64,000 nucleotides of DNA from Deltaproteobacteria bacterium (GTDB taxonomy: Bacteria > Bdellovibrionota > Bdellovibrionia > Bdellovibrionales > Bdellovibrionaceae), in assembly GCA_017302835.1 (NCBI GenBank), contig JAFLCC010000006.1, forward strand, positions 1 to 64,000, in the 5' to 3' direction. Shown here one piece after another: positions 1 through 8,101 of the stretch; the first letter of the stretch is position 1; each line of letters opens with the position of its first letter. The translations under genes and the position numbers were made by a program. The notes below the pieces were generated by a model, which made no database searches, was not told where the DNA came from, and saw only the letters and a list, made by a program, of their open reading frames with translations.

Positions 1-10
1 TTGCATAAAT

Positions 11-72
11 TCAGTTACCTTTTCTAGATCGTTTTGATCTTGTTTGTTTTTAGCTAAACAAAAGGGTAACTG
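11..72. repeat. Long inverted repeat upstream of truncated kinase
   Basis: The bases at 11-23 (TCAGTTACCTTTT) are the reverse complement of 59-72 (AAAAGGGTAACTGA) apart from one extra base, with about 35 nt between the arms. The structure ends just before the readable kinase coding sequence. It could be the terminator of a gene to the left or a scar where the kinase lost its 5' end. The sequence does not decide between these. Confidence 0.4.
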
Positions 73-186
73 AGTTTTCCACATTCTCGCTATCCGAGAT
101 GTGTCAGATCAGATCTAAACTTCTACAAAGACAAACCTCTTCACTATGCCGTTCATTACAAAAAGCCCGATGGCTCGCCATACCCG

Positions 187-1560
187 ATGGAAGAGTGTCC
201 GATCGACAATGCGCAGGCAGAACTAAAGCCTTTGCAGAACCAAGAAGAAATCTTTACTGATAAATATGGAAGGCTCTTCCCTGTTTCATATTCAGTTGCG
301 CCACTTGAGAGCAACGGTGAAGTCGTCGGATCGGTGCTCGAATTCCGTGATATTTCAGAGCAGAAAAAAATCGAGAACGATCTTGAAAAAGCACGCGTCG
401 AAGCTGAACGCGCCAATGAACTTAAATCCGCATTCCTTGCAAATATGTCCCATGAAATTCGGACACCGCTCGGCGCGATGATGGGTTTTGCAGACCTACT
501 TCGCGATCCAGAACTAGTTCCAGCTGAAAGAGCAAACTACCTTGATGTGATCACTCGAAACGGCGAAAACCTCGCAATCATTATTAACGACATTCTTGAC
601 CTTTCAAAAGTTGAAGCTGGGCACTTAACGCTCGAATTTGCCGATGTTTATCCGGCGAAGATTGCAGAAGAAGTCGTCACGCTACTTAGCATGAAAGCAA
701 AAGAGAAAAACTTGATACTTGAATATACCTCTGGCGAAGATTCGCCAAAGAAAATTGTGACTGATCCATTCAGGGTGCGACAAATCTTAGTGAACCTCGT
801 TGGCAATGCGATTAAATTTACTCAAGCCGGTTCTGTTAAAATCCGCTGCTATGGATGCAAGACAAAAAACGGTCGAAATGCAGTTTGCTACGAAATTGAG
901 GATACAGGAATTGGCATACCTGAATCACAAAAAGAGAAGGTCTTTGAGGTATTTGTGCAGGCAGACGGTTCAATGACCAGACGCTTTGGTGGAACTGGCC
1001 TTGGCTTAGCTCTTTCAAAAAGACTGGCGAATGAAATGGGTGGCGACGTTTCGATTGTAGAAGCCCAAGAAGGTGTTGGCAGTACATTTAAAGTTGTGAT
1101 TGAGGACAAGCCAAAAAAGAGAAGCCTTGTTGAAGGGAATCAACAAATAATTCCGCACGAGCAAGTGGTAAGAGATCAAGCGCTTAAAGGTCTTCATATC
1201 TTGGTTGTCGATGATGCTCCAGATAACCAATTGTACCTTTGGCTCTTTTTGAGGAAGCACGGAGCTATCGTTGAGTCTGCCGAAAATGGCTTGCTCGGAT
1301 ACAAATTTGCGCTCACTGATAAATTTGATCTTGTGTTGATGGATATACAGATGCCAGTGATGGATGGGTACACAGCTACGGAAAAACTTCGTGAGCAGGG
1401 GTACAGAAAGCCCATCATAGCTCTTTCGGCGCATGCTATGTCAGAGGTTCGGAAGAAGGCATTGAACGTCGGTTATACCGACTATCTTACTAAGCCAATC
1501 AACGTTAACGAGCTTATTGGTAAGATTGTTAGGTATACTTCCCATAAAGAAAATACGTAG
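187..1560 (+). CDS. Hybrid histidine kinase, N-terminally truncated
   Basis: Sensor kinase with a fused receiver. Order seen: end of a PAS domain (residues 1-57), a helical linker, HisKA with phospho-acceptor His89 in NMSHEIRTPLG, HATPase with N-box Asn208 and GTGLGLA near 269-275, then a receiver at about 336-445 with Asp386 (LVLMDIQMP) and Lys436 (TKP). The same frame is open back to about position 70 and reads as PAS sequence from about 118 (YKDKPLHYAVHYKKPDGSPY), but there is an in-frame TAA at 67-69 and no start codon or ribosome site before the ATG at 187. The kinase has therefore probably lost its sensor and true start, and may be a remnant. The gene lies just left of the island border. 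Confidence 0.8.
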   Translation: MEECPIDNAQAELKPLQNQEEIFTDKYGRLFPVSYSVAPLESNGEVVGSVLEFRDISEQKKIENDLEKARVEAERANELKSAFLANMSHEIRTPLGAMMGFADLLRDPELVPAERANYLDVITRNGENLAIIINDILDLSKVEAGHLTLEFADVYPAKIAEEVVTLLSMKAKEKNLILEYTSGEDSPKKIVTDPFRVRQILVNLVGNAIKFTQAGSVKIRCYGCKTKNGRNAVCYEIEDTGIGIPESQKEKVFEVFVQADGSMTRRFGGTGLGLALSKRLANEMGGDVSIVEAQEGVGSTFKVVIEDKPKKRSLVEGNQQIIPHEQVVRDQALKGLHILVVDDAPDNQLYLWLFLRKHGAIVESAENGLLGYKFALTDKFDLVLMDIQMPVMDGYTATEKLREQGYRKPIIALSAHAMSEVRKKALNVGYTDYLTKPINVNELIGKIVRYTSHKENT

Positions 1561-1697
1561 AACTCAAGAAAATCATTTCAGAAGTTGGTGAGACTCTGAA
1601 AATCATGAAGCCCCTAAAGCCCCCAAAAAATTAAATAATAATGGATCTTAGTTTTGATTCGTTGGTCTTGGAACCCCGGGAAGGTTCTACACCGGAG

Positions 1698-1747
1698 AAA
1701 TTGGCGTCCCCTACGAGATTCGAACTCGTGTCTGCTCCGTGAAAGGG
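1698..1747 (-). repeat. Left attachment-site copy: 3' fragment of tRNA-Glu
   Basis: Fifty bases identical to 10577-10626, which contains the T-arm, the acceptor 3' half with CCA and most of the anticodon arm of the intact tRNA-Glu gene. Identity stops abruptly at 1748 and 10627, so only the tRNA 3' part is duplicated. This is the usual footprint of an element integrated at a tRNA 3' end, which makes it the distal att copy of an island spanning roughly 1698-10626. Confidence 0.85.
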
Positions 1748-1881
1748 TAGAGCAGGGGAAGATAAAAACTCACTTAAAATCATATAGATAAGACCTATTT
1801 TTGAAATACTTTGGTTGCTAGATTTAGCGCTATAATTAGCAGCAGTGAGCAGTAGTTACCATTTTCTGTACATAAAAAAAA

Positions 1882-1909
1882 TTGGATTAAAATAATATCA
1901 ATTTAATAG
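1882..1909 (+). promoter_or_regulatory. Possible promoter for the small membrane protein
   Basis: TTGGAT at 1882-1887 and TAATAG at 1904-1909 are spaced by 16 bp and precede the small gene starting at 1940 by about 30 bp. The match to the sigma-70 consensus is only partial and the region is AT-rich, so chance resemblance is possible. Confidence 0.3.
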
Positions 1910-1939
1910 AAATTTTAAAATTAGAAGGAGAAATTAAAA

Positions 1940-2107
1940 ATGGAAGTTTCAAAATTTATTGTCGGTGTTTTAACCATTGCATTAACACTTTTCTTTTTGG
2001 GAAAATTAACTCCCGGAATTTTATTTATGGCACAAAAAGCCAGCCAAGGATTTAGTGATAACGAAAGTTTTAAGTTGGGAAAGTTTAACCGTAGTTTGCA
2101 GAAGTGA
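1940..2107 (+). CDS. Small membrane protein, 55 aa
   Basis: Short gene with a strong ribosome binding site (AGAAGGAG at 1923-1930) nine bases before the ATG, running to TGA at 2105-2107. The protein starts MEVSKFIVGVLTIALTLFFLG, where residues 6-20 form one hydrophobic segment, followed by a polar, Lys/Ser-rich tail ending SLQK. One membrane helix with a short cytoplasmic or periplasmic tail is likely. No family was recognised. It is the first gene inside the island's left border and stands alone, so its role is unknown. Confidence 0.6.
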   Translation: MEVSKFIVGVLTIALTLFFLGKLTPGILFMAQKASQGFSDNESFKLGKFNRSLQK

Positions 2108-2180
2108 GGGAAGTTTTTTTTGGTTTAAGAATTTAATTTGTTACTGAAGTTTCAAGTTCAGTTTATAGTTAATTAATTCT

Positions 2181-2969
2181 CTAAATAAGATCAGCTAGGC
2201 TTTGTTTGCCTTTACGTTGAAAGTATTTTTTTATAGTTGACTCGTCCCAATCGGGATCAATGAAACAAGTTTTATTATTTGTTAATTCTTCAAAATCGAT
2301 AATTTCTTCGGAAGGACACAATCCAAAAGCTATTTCATCATATCGAAATGTAAAGTCTCCCACGTGCCTCCATTCTCTTTCCCAACGATAATCAGTGCTG
2401 CCGCCTTTCGCTGTATGCAGCTTTGGACCAAAGGATTCGTAAAGTGGTAAAAGCGGCTTACAGGTTTGTCTATTTACAGGATTCCCTTGAATATTAATTG
2501 CACTGACAATCGCTTTACTATTGGAATCAAAATAAATGACTGGATGACCTTCCTTTGATTGTACAAAAAGCTGAGAGAAGGCTAATCCGTATTTTTGATA
2601 TTTATTTACTTTTTGGGTTACATTTTGTGTTGCCGTATAAAATGATTTAATTTCACTTAAAGGAGTTTCGGAAAAACAAACCGCCTTTAGCCATCCTATC
2701 GGCATATTACCTCGCGGTTTATAGCACATCGGAATTTCATATTTGAAATGACCAAAAGGCGCAAGTGCAGAAACTTTTGACCCACTTAAAATATCAATAA
2801 GTGATTTTTTAGCTGTAACGAACTTTGTTTTAGGAAAGTCGAAGTGACCTGGAACAGGCGCAAAAGGAATGTAGTCTTCATAACTGCCATTCTTAGTTAA
2901 ATGGATTAAGAAGTTAGACATATCTGCTTTACTTTTTGTTATTGCTGAGGCACCTGACTTAATATTCAT
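2181..2969 (-). CDS. AbiGi-like abortive-infection family protein
   Basis: Protein of 262 aa resembling the AbiGi family (putative abortive phage resistance, antitoxin side of AbiG). Visible landmarks are MSNFLIHLTK near the N-terminus, a central CFSETPLSEIK, then YGLAFSQLF followed by GHPVIYF, and a YRWEREWRHVGD block, which together match the family's order (HFTK, CFtDiPLS, YGiglsK, NPViY, EREWR). The family call is from memory of these motifs. An ATG at 2999 is in frame, but the one at 2969 has an AAAGG ribosome site seven bases upstream, so it is preferred. The divergent small gene starting at 3023 does not look like the AbiGii partner. It could also be a generic DUF2971-type protein. Confidence 0.6.
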   Translation of the reverse strand: MNIKSGASAITKSKADMSNFLIHLTKNGSYEDYIPFAPVPGHFDFPKTKFVTAKKSLIDILSGSKVSALAPFGHFKYEIPMCYKPRGNMPIGWLKAVCFSETPLSEIKSFYTATQNVTQKVNKYQKYGLAFSQLFVQSKEGHPVIYFDSNSKAIVSAINIQGNPVNRQTCKPLLPLYESFGPKLHTAKGGSTDYRWEREWRHVGDFTFRYDEIAFGLCPSEEIIDFEELTNNKTCFIDPDWDESTIKKYFQRKGKQSLADLI

Positions 2970-3022
2970 TTTAACCTTTGAAATGGTTGAATACGGCATG
3001 AATATCGCATATAAATTTGGTC

Positions 3023-3316
3023 ATGTTAAGTCGTAAATTACTATATAATTTTATTTTAGAAGATGCTCATCAGCTAAGTCTACAAGATATCTTGGTTGAA
3101 GCACAATTATCTGCAGAACGCAGAGCTGAAATGATGGGTTGGGAAGGTGTCGAACTTGTTTACACCTCGGTAATTCCTACAAAAAATGGTGATTTGACAA
3201 GTTATTCTTTTGAAATATGGGGATCAGCAGAGTCTTTAATTCCAGCCTCAGATCAACAGAAAAATGATATCACTATTTCAACAAATCGGCAGGTAGCTAA
3301 AGATATAGAAATTTAG
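3023..3316 (+). CDS. Hypothetical protein, 97 aa
   Basis: Small soluble protein with no recognised domain. It is divergent from the AbiGi-like gene with 53 bp between the preferred starts. A TTG at 3017 is also in frame, but ATG at 3023 is the simpler start; neither has a clear ribosome site. The N-terminal half is helical and acidic (LSLQDILVEAQLSAERRAEM), and the C-terminal half looks beta-rich. It may be a partner or regulator of the divergent gene, but only position supports that. Confidence 0.5.
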   Translation: MLSRKLLYNFILEDAHQLSLQDILVEAQLSAERRAEMMGWEGVELVYTSVIPTKNGDLTSYSFEIWGSAESLIPASDQQKNDITISTNRQVAKDIEI

Positions 3317-3579
3317 CAGTTAATTTCTTTTAATTGCGTGTCAAAAATTAATAGCAATGTGAAAATGCAAAAATTAATACAATTTATGACCCAATTGAAA
3401 TTAGTTGTATCGCTATCGTTTTAGATTCCAAAAACTGGCACTTTAAGTTGTATTTAGATTTTGAACACTAAATATATTAAATTTACAAAAAGCATAACCT
3501 GACTTTTAAATTGTCCACGATTAATGATAGATTGAATCCGGGTCTAAGACTGTTTTATTAAACAAAGGCTTAAATTTAA

Positions 3580-4221
3580 ATGAATAAAATAATTGAGTTT
3601 AAAACAAAAAATAATCAAATTTTTGAAATGATAACTGTTGAAAGAAATTTGATTGAAAATTATCTCAATGAAATTGCGCAGTTTAGGATTAAATATTTTA
3701 AAAGCTACCCCTATTTGTATGTTGGGAATTTGGAATACGAAAAAGAATATATTAATGGATATGCTAATAATTCAAAATCACTCTTAATACTAGCACTTTA
3801 TAACGGTAAAATCATAGGTGTATCAACAGCACTACCATTAAATAGTAATGCTGACATTTTAGGTGAAGCGCCGGTCTTGTTTGCAAAAAAGGGTCTAAAT
3901 ATTAATGAATACTTCTATTATGGCGAAATCATAGTTAAAACAGAATTCCAAGGCATTGGTATTGCTGCAAAAATATATGATATGCAAGAATCCTATGCTA
4001 AAGCTGAAGGATTTAAAAAAATAATATTAGCAACTGTAAATAGACGTCCAAATGACCCAAGAAAACCTTCAGACTACTTTAATACTGATATTGTGTGGAA
4101 CAAACTGGGGTTTAAGAAATGTAATATTCAAATTAACTACAACTGGCCTACAATAACTGAAAATGGCTCAATAAAAGATATTAATAATCCAATGGATTTT
4201 TGGACTAAGGAAATAAAATAA
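3580..4221 (+). CDS. GNAT-family N-acetyltransferase
   Basis: Protein of 213 aa with the GNAT core. It has beta strands around LLILALYNGKIIGVSTALPL, then motif A at about residues 125-140 (GEIIVKTEFQGIGIAAKIYD), where QGIGIA is the acetyl-CoA pyrophosphate loop, and a C-terminal strand IVWNKLGFKKC typical of motif B. The substrate cannot be read from sequence. It is the first gene of a tight operon: its stop at 4221 is two bases before the start of the PotD-like binding protein, which is followed by an overlapping histidine kinase. The neighbour suggests a polyamine-like substrate, but that is inference. The DNA is very AT-rich like the rest of the operon. Confidence 0.75.
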   Translation: MNKIIEFKTKNNQIFEMITVERNLIENYLNEIAQFRIKYFKSYPYLYVGNLEYEKEYINGYANNSKSLLILALYNGKIIGVSTALPLNSNADILGEAPVLFAKKGLNINEYFYYGEIIVKTEFQGIGIAAKIYDMQESYAKAEGFKKIILATVNRRPNDPRKPSDYFNTDIVWNKLGFKKCNIQINYNWPTITENGSIKDINNPMDFWTKEIK

Positions 4222-4223
4222 AT

Positions 4224-5237
4224 ATGTTAAAAAAAATAATTTTATTTTCATTTGTATATCTTATGTCACTTGCTTCTCAGAATATCAAACTACTTAATTG
4301 GTGGGATTTTATTGCCCCTAATGTTGTAAATGATATCAAAAAAAACAAGAACAATTTATTGCTTACAACTTACAAATCGAACGATGTTGCAATTTCTAAA
4401 ATAATTACCTCTTCACACAATCTTGATATAGCAATACTTTCTAATCAAGTAATTCCGTCTTTAATTGAGGCAAATTTAATTCATAAAAACATTTTTAAAA
4501 ATAAATATAATTTCGCAAAAATGTATTCTTTCTTATCTTCATTTAATGAAAGTTGCATCCCTTATTCTTGGAGCACAACATTGTTTATTTCAAACCGAGC
4601 AGAGAAAGTTAAAATCAAGCAGCTTACAGATTTTAATACTGACTCCTTTTCTTCAATAAATTTAGCAGTTATTGATGATAAAATGGAATTTTTAGCAAGA
4701 CTGGTGGGGGATAATATTAAAACATGCCCCAAGCAACCTAATAATGTTATGGGATGTTCCCTTGATTATATTACCAAAATTCCTTTAAAAGTGAGCTCAA
4801 ATAAATTTACTTCTTCAATTGCAGATATATTAAGTTTAAAAAATTCAGTTGTCTTTGGTTGGAGTGGTGAAGGTGCAGGGCTATTAAAAAATCATAATAG
4901 TATTGAATTTGTTATGCCACAAGGCTTACCAGTTATTGGTTATGATAGTATTTGTATTATTAAAAATAAGAACTCAAGAAAAAAGCAAGCAGATTTGGTT
5001 AAATTCGCAATTGAGCTTTCAAGTGAAAAAAATGCTCTAGAAAATTCAAAATATATGCAATATTTCTCGCCCTACAAAAATAATTTCGAAGTTTTGCATC
5101 CAAAAACAAAAGAACTATTAATTGATATTTTAAGAAAAATTGAAATTGAAACCCCTATCATTATTAGCGCACCCAATAGATCTAACCATGAAGTAATAAA
5201 CTCCTGGTGGAAGAAAATTCGTTATGTCAAAAAATAA
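4224..5237 (+). CDS. Periplasmic substrate-binding protein, PotD/PotF-like
   Basis: Protein of 337 aa with an N-terminal export signal (MLKKIILFSFVYLMSLASQ), followed directly by IKLLNWWDFIAPNVVNDI, which matches the opening strand of the spermidine/putrescine-binding family (typically LNVYNWSDYI). Internal blocks such as SFNESCIPYSWSTTLFIS and VFGWSGEGAGL fit the two-lobe fold. No ABC permease or ATPase is adjacent. Instead the gene overlaps the start of a membrane histidine kinase by 14 bp. The likely job is therefore to present a ligand to the kinase rather than to a transporter, as in LuxP-LuxQ-type pairs. The ligand is unknown. Confidence 0.7.
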   Translation: MLKKIILFSFVYLMSLASQNIKLLNWWDFIAPNVVNDIKKNKNNLLLTTYKSNDVAISKIITSSHNLDIAILSNQVIPSLIEANLIHKNIFKNKYNFAKMYSFLSSFNESCIPYSWSTTLFISNRAEKVKIKQLTDFNTDSFSSINLAVIDDKMEFLARLVGDNIKTCPKQPNNVMGCSLDYITKIPLKVSSNKFTSSIADILSLKNSVVFGWSGEGAGLLKNHNSIEFVMPQGLPVIGYDSICIIKNKNSRKKQADLVKFAIELSSEKNALENSKYMQYFSPYKNNFEVLHPKTKELLIDILRKIEIETPIIISAPNRSNHEVINSWWKKIRYVKK

Positions 5238-7566
5238 TACAAGCTTAAGAAGTGAAGCAATTTTTATTCTACTTCTTGTAGGGCTTATACCTTTTTTGGT
5301 AATTTTTGGATTATCTCTATTTGCATTTTTTAGATTGAATTCGCAGATTCAATCATATAAAATTCAAGAATTAAATCAAGCGCAATTCACAATTTCCTCT
5401 CAGCTCAGACAAGTTGACCAGTTAATTGAAATTTTCTCTCAGAGTCAGGAAATTGCTAGTTTGCTTCATTCACCCGAGAGTTTAAGATCTTATTCAGAAA
5501 ATTTATTTGATGAGAAAATTTCAATACAGCTTAAAAATTCAAACTTGATAAAAAATATTAAAGTTTTTGATGCTAAAATATCTGATTCTTTATATGTTTT
5601 CAGTGAAGATTCAAGCTTAAATGAAATTCCAGAGTCTCTTTTGAATGACAATAACAAAAGTTCAGTGTTAATTGATGAAAAGAGTAATTTAATAATTATA
5701 AAAAAAATGATTTTGTTTGATGATCAATATCAACTTGGTCCGAGTGCAAAAAAACGTGGGGAAATTTATACTTTCATTTCAATTGAGGAAATAGCTAAAC
5801 CAATTCCGAATCTAAAATTTATAACATATATTCCTTCAGATTATAATCCAAACTTTATTAAGCTAAAAATATTTGAGTCTGAAAAATCATATTTTATATT
5901 CATTATTTCAATGACTGTAGTCATTATTTTTTTTGTAATAATACTAGCCTTGGGTAGCTTAAGAATTCATAAAAAAATGATATTGCCCATAATTAATCTT
6001 ACAAACTATGTACGCGAAAGACATTGTCTATCTGATTATAAGAAAGAAGAAAATGAAATTGATGAACTAAAATCAACATTTAATTTATATTTGAAATTTA
6101 TCGAAGAATCTAATTATAAATTATTACAGAATTCTAAAGATGCCGCAAAGGCAGAACAAGCTCGTCAAGTGGCGCATGACATTCGTTCACCTCTTTCAGC
6201 CTTGAGTTTAATATCCAGTCAATTATCTATTTTGCCGGAAGATACAAGAATCATTATTCAAAATGCAATTAGTAGAATAAATGATATTGCTAATAATTTA
6301 TTAAATAAAGGTACTAATACAAATGATTCTGAAAGCCAGATCTTAAACTATTCTCAGCAAGATCAATTTTCTAAATACTTATTGTCACCATTAATCGACA
6401 GTATCGTTTCTGAAAAAAGAATTCAATATCGCGAGAACAGCAATATTTCAATTTCAGCAATGATTGATCAAAGTTATGGAATATTTGCGAATGCCAACTC
6501 TGTCGAGCTGAAGCGGGCCATATCCAATTTAGTTAATAATTCCGTTGAAGCTTTTCCAAATAATTCAGGCAGTGTAGTTATCTCAATTACTAAAAACGAA
6601 ACCCATGCTTTAATTTCCATAGTTGATAATGGAATTGGTATTCCCGACCACATTCTTGATAAAATAGGTACCTTTGGGTTTTCTTTTGGCAAAGACAGCA
6701 GTACTAGTGGAAATGGTTTGGGAGTTTACCATGCAAAAAAAATGACAGAGGATTCTGGTGGAATATTTAAAATTCAATCCTCGGTTGATTCGGGAACTAC
6801 AATCGTTCTTTCTTTCCCTCTTGCTCCGCCTCCAGTATGGTTTGTCGAAAGGCTTTTTTTAAAACCCAATTTCCAAATCATTTCCCTAGATGATGACATC
6901 ACAATCCATCAAATATGGAGAGGTAGATTTAGTTCTTTTAATATTTCAGGCCACAACATTAATCATTTAATTTTTACTTCAGGGACAGATTTTAAAAGAC
7001 ATTTTGCTACAATCAATAATTCTGAAACTAATATGCAATTGTTTTTAATTGACTATGAATTGCTAAATCAAAACCAAACTGGATTAGATATAATCGAGGA
7101 ACTAAATATTGCCCCTCATTCCATCCTAGTTACTTCAAGATTCGAGGAAAGCAAATTACTTGATAGATGTAATAAGTTAGATATCAAACTTATTCCTAAG
7201 GCTATGGCTGGCTATGTTCCTATTGAGATCAAATCACTTCCTATTCTATATGATTGGGTACTGATAGATGATGACATCTTAATACATCAAACATGGAGTT
7301 TTGCTTCTAAGGAAGCCAAAAAAGACTTCCTTTCATTTTTTGCAGAGTCTGATTTCATGGATGCATGTGATAATATCGATAAATCATCAAGCATTTACGT
7401 TGATGCCAATCTTGGAAATGGCAAAAAGGGCGAGGATCTTGCGAAGAAGTTACATACGATTGGATTTGTGAATATATTTATTGCCACAGGAAATGATCCT
7501 GAAGATGTAAAAGTAGGAGCCTTCATTAAAGGTATTATTGGAAAGCATCCGCCAACGTTAGTTTAA
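5224..7566 (+). CDS. Membrane hybrid histidine kinase with two receiver-like domains
   Basis: Protein of 780 aa. It has a membrane helix at about 11-37, a periplasmic sensor at about 38-222 with no recognised fold, and a second helix at about 223-246. Then come a linker, HisKA with His318 (VAHDIRSPLS), and HATPase with the N-box near 434-444, DNGIGIP near 468-474 and NGLGVYHAKK near 497-506. Two C-terminal receiver-like units follow, each opening with a DDD...IHQxW motif (556-565 and 682-691). Asp610 (FLIDYEL) and Lys659 are candidate phosphorylation residues in the first; Asp727 (YVDANL) is the candidate in the second. No DNA-binding output domain is present. It overlaps the upstream binding-protein gene, which probably supplies the signal. 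Confidence 0.85.
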   Translation: MSKNNTSLRSEAIFILLLVGLIPFLVIFGLSLFAFFRLNSQIQSYKIQELNQAQFTISSQLRQVDQLIEIFSQSQEIASLLHSPESLRSYSENLFDEKISIQLKNSNLIKNIKVFDAKISDSLYVFSEDSSLNEIPESLLNDNNKSSVLIDEKSNLIIIKKMILFDDQYQLGPSAKKRGEIYTFISIEEIAKPIPNLKFITYIPSDYNPNFIKLKIFESEKSYFIFIISMTVVIIFFVIILALGSLRIHKKMILPIINLTNYVRERHCLSDYKKEENEIDELKSTFNLYLKFIEESNYKLLQNSKDAAKAEQARQVAHDIRSPLSALSLISSQLSILPEDTRIIIQNAISRINDIANNLLNKGTNTNDSESQILNYSQQDQFSKYLLSPLIDSIVSEKRIQYRENSNISISAMIDQSYGIFANANSVELKRAISNLVNNSVEAFPNNSGSVVISITKNETHALISIVDNGIGIPDHILDKIGTFGFSFGKDSSTSGNGLGVYHAKKMTEDSGGIFKIQSSVDSGTTIVLSFPLAPPPVWFVERLFLKPNFQIISLDDDITIHQIWRGRFSSFNISGHNINHLIFTSGTDFKRHFATINNSETNMQLFLIDYELLNQNQTGLDIIEELNIAPHSILVTSRFEESKLLDRCNKLDIKLIPKAMAGYVPIEIKSLPILYDWVLIDDDILIHQTWSFASKEAKKDFLSFFAESDFMDACDNIDKSSSIYVDANLGNGKKGEDLAKKLHTIGFVNIFIATGNDPEDVKVGAFIKGIIGKHPPTLV

Positions 7567-7858
7567 TAGATTTAACAAATTCGATCTTATTCAGCATTAA
7601 TTGGAAACATCGATTTTCCGTGAATTTTGGATCCGCTTGTTTTCTTCAATTAGTCGCTTAAACCGGATGTCAGGATCCATTTTGGGGCCAACCAAAGGAT
7701 TAAGTATATTTGTCCTATCTCAGTAAAGCGGACCGATTTAGAGGGGTGTAAATCTCACTAATTCGGACCGGTCAATTGCTTAAACAATAAACGCCCATGA
7801 TCGTCCAAATTTTAATAAGTTCTTCAAGTGTTACTTTAACAAAAACATTGGAGGTTTT
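7567..7858. other. Intergenic region with degraded sequence
   Basis: No intact gene. On the minus strand about 27 codons ending at a TAA near 7600 read like real protein (MDPDIRFKRLIEENKRIQ), which may be the tail of a lost gene. At 7731-7773 two copies of GGACCG in an AT-rich setting form a partial palindrome. The region looks like decayed mobile-element DNA, but no family can be named. Confidence 0.35.
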
Positions 7859-8101
7859 ATGATCAAAAAATTAGGGGAGAAAATCAGGTTGGGAAGAAAA
7901 ATTATAGAGCAACTTATTACAGGGAAATCGGCAAATGAAATTTCAAAAAAATTTAATAAAAGTAAAGAGAGTATTTTAGTAATCCGAGATAAAGCGATTG
8001 AGTACAATTACCTTGAAGAAATTATACCTGGAGAAGAGAAATACAAAGTAGGAATGTACATCAACAATCCTCTCCAAATTTTGGTATTTAGTAAATTGTA
8101 G
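7859..8101 (+). CDS. Truncated HTH protein, possible IS21-type transposase remnant
   Basis: The gene has a strong ribosome site (GGAGG) seven bases before the ATG. The first ~58 residues (GRKIIEQLITGKSANEIS, then KFNKSKESILVIRDKA and YNYLEE) form a helix-turn-helix like the N-terminus of IS21-family IstA transposases. After that the frame runs into sequence that also encodes, on the other strand, the C-terminus of the SRPBCC gene, and it ends at residue 80. IstA is normally around 500 aa, so this is probably a fragment left by an insertion and deletion. A free-standing small HTH regulator is the alternative. Confidence 0.45.
   Translation: MIKKLGEKIRLGRKIIEQLITGKSANEISKKFNKSKESILVIRDKAIEYNYLEEIIPGEEKYKVGMYINNPLQILVFSKL

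Larger units (their letters stand above)
1561..1939. other. Intergenic region at island left border
   Basis: No coding sequence could be supported here. The stretch holds the tRNA-Glu fragment at 1698-1747 and, just before it, a short palindrome-like GAACC/GGTTC pair at about 1672-1687. After 1760 the base composition drops to strongly AT-rich, consistent with a change from chromosomal to island DNA. Confidence 0.5.

Noticed and set aside
836-1434. Minus-strand open frames opposite the hybrid kinase
   Set aside because: They are antisense to clear HATPase and receiver sequence, and their composition is that of a shadow frame.
1741-1760. A second complete tRNA at the left att site
   Set aside because: The match to tRNA-Glu stops at 1748 within the anticodon arm; the D-arm and 5' acceptor strand are absent.
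3317-3579. Possible small RNA in the AT-rich gap before the GNAT gene
   Set aside because: No clear promoter-terminator pair or stable stem was seen; the low GC makes chance hairpins common.
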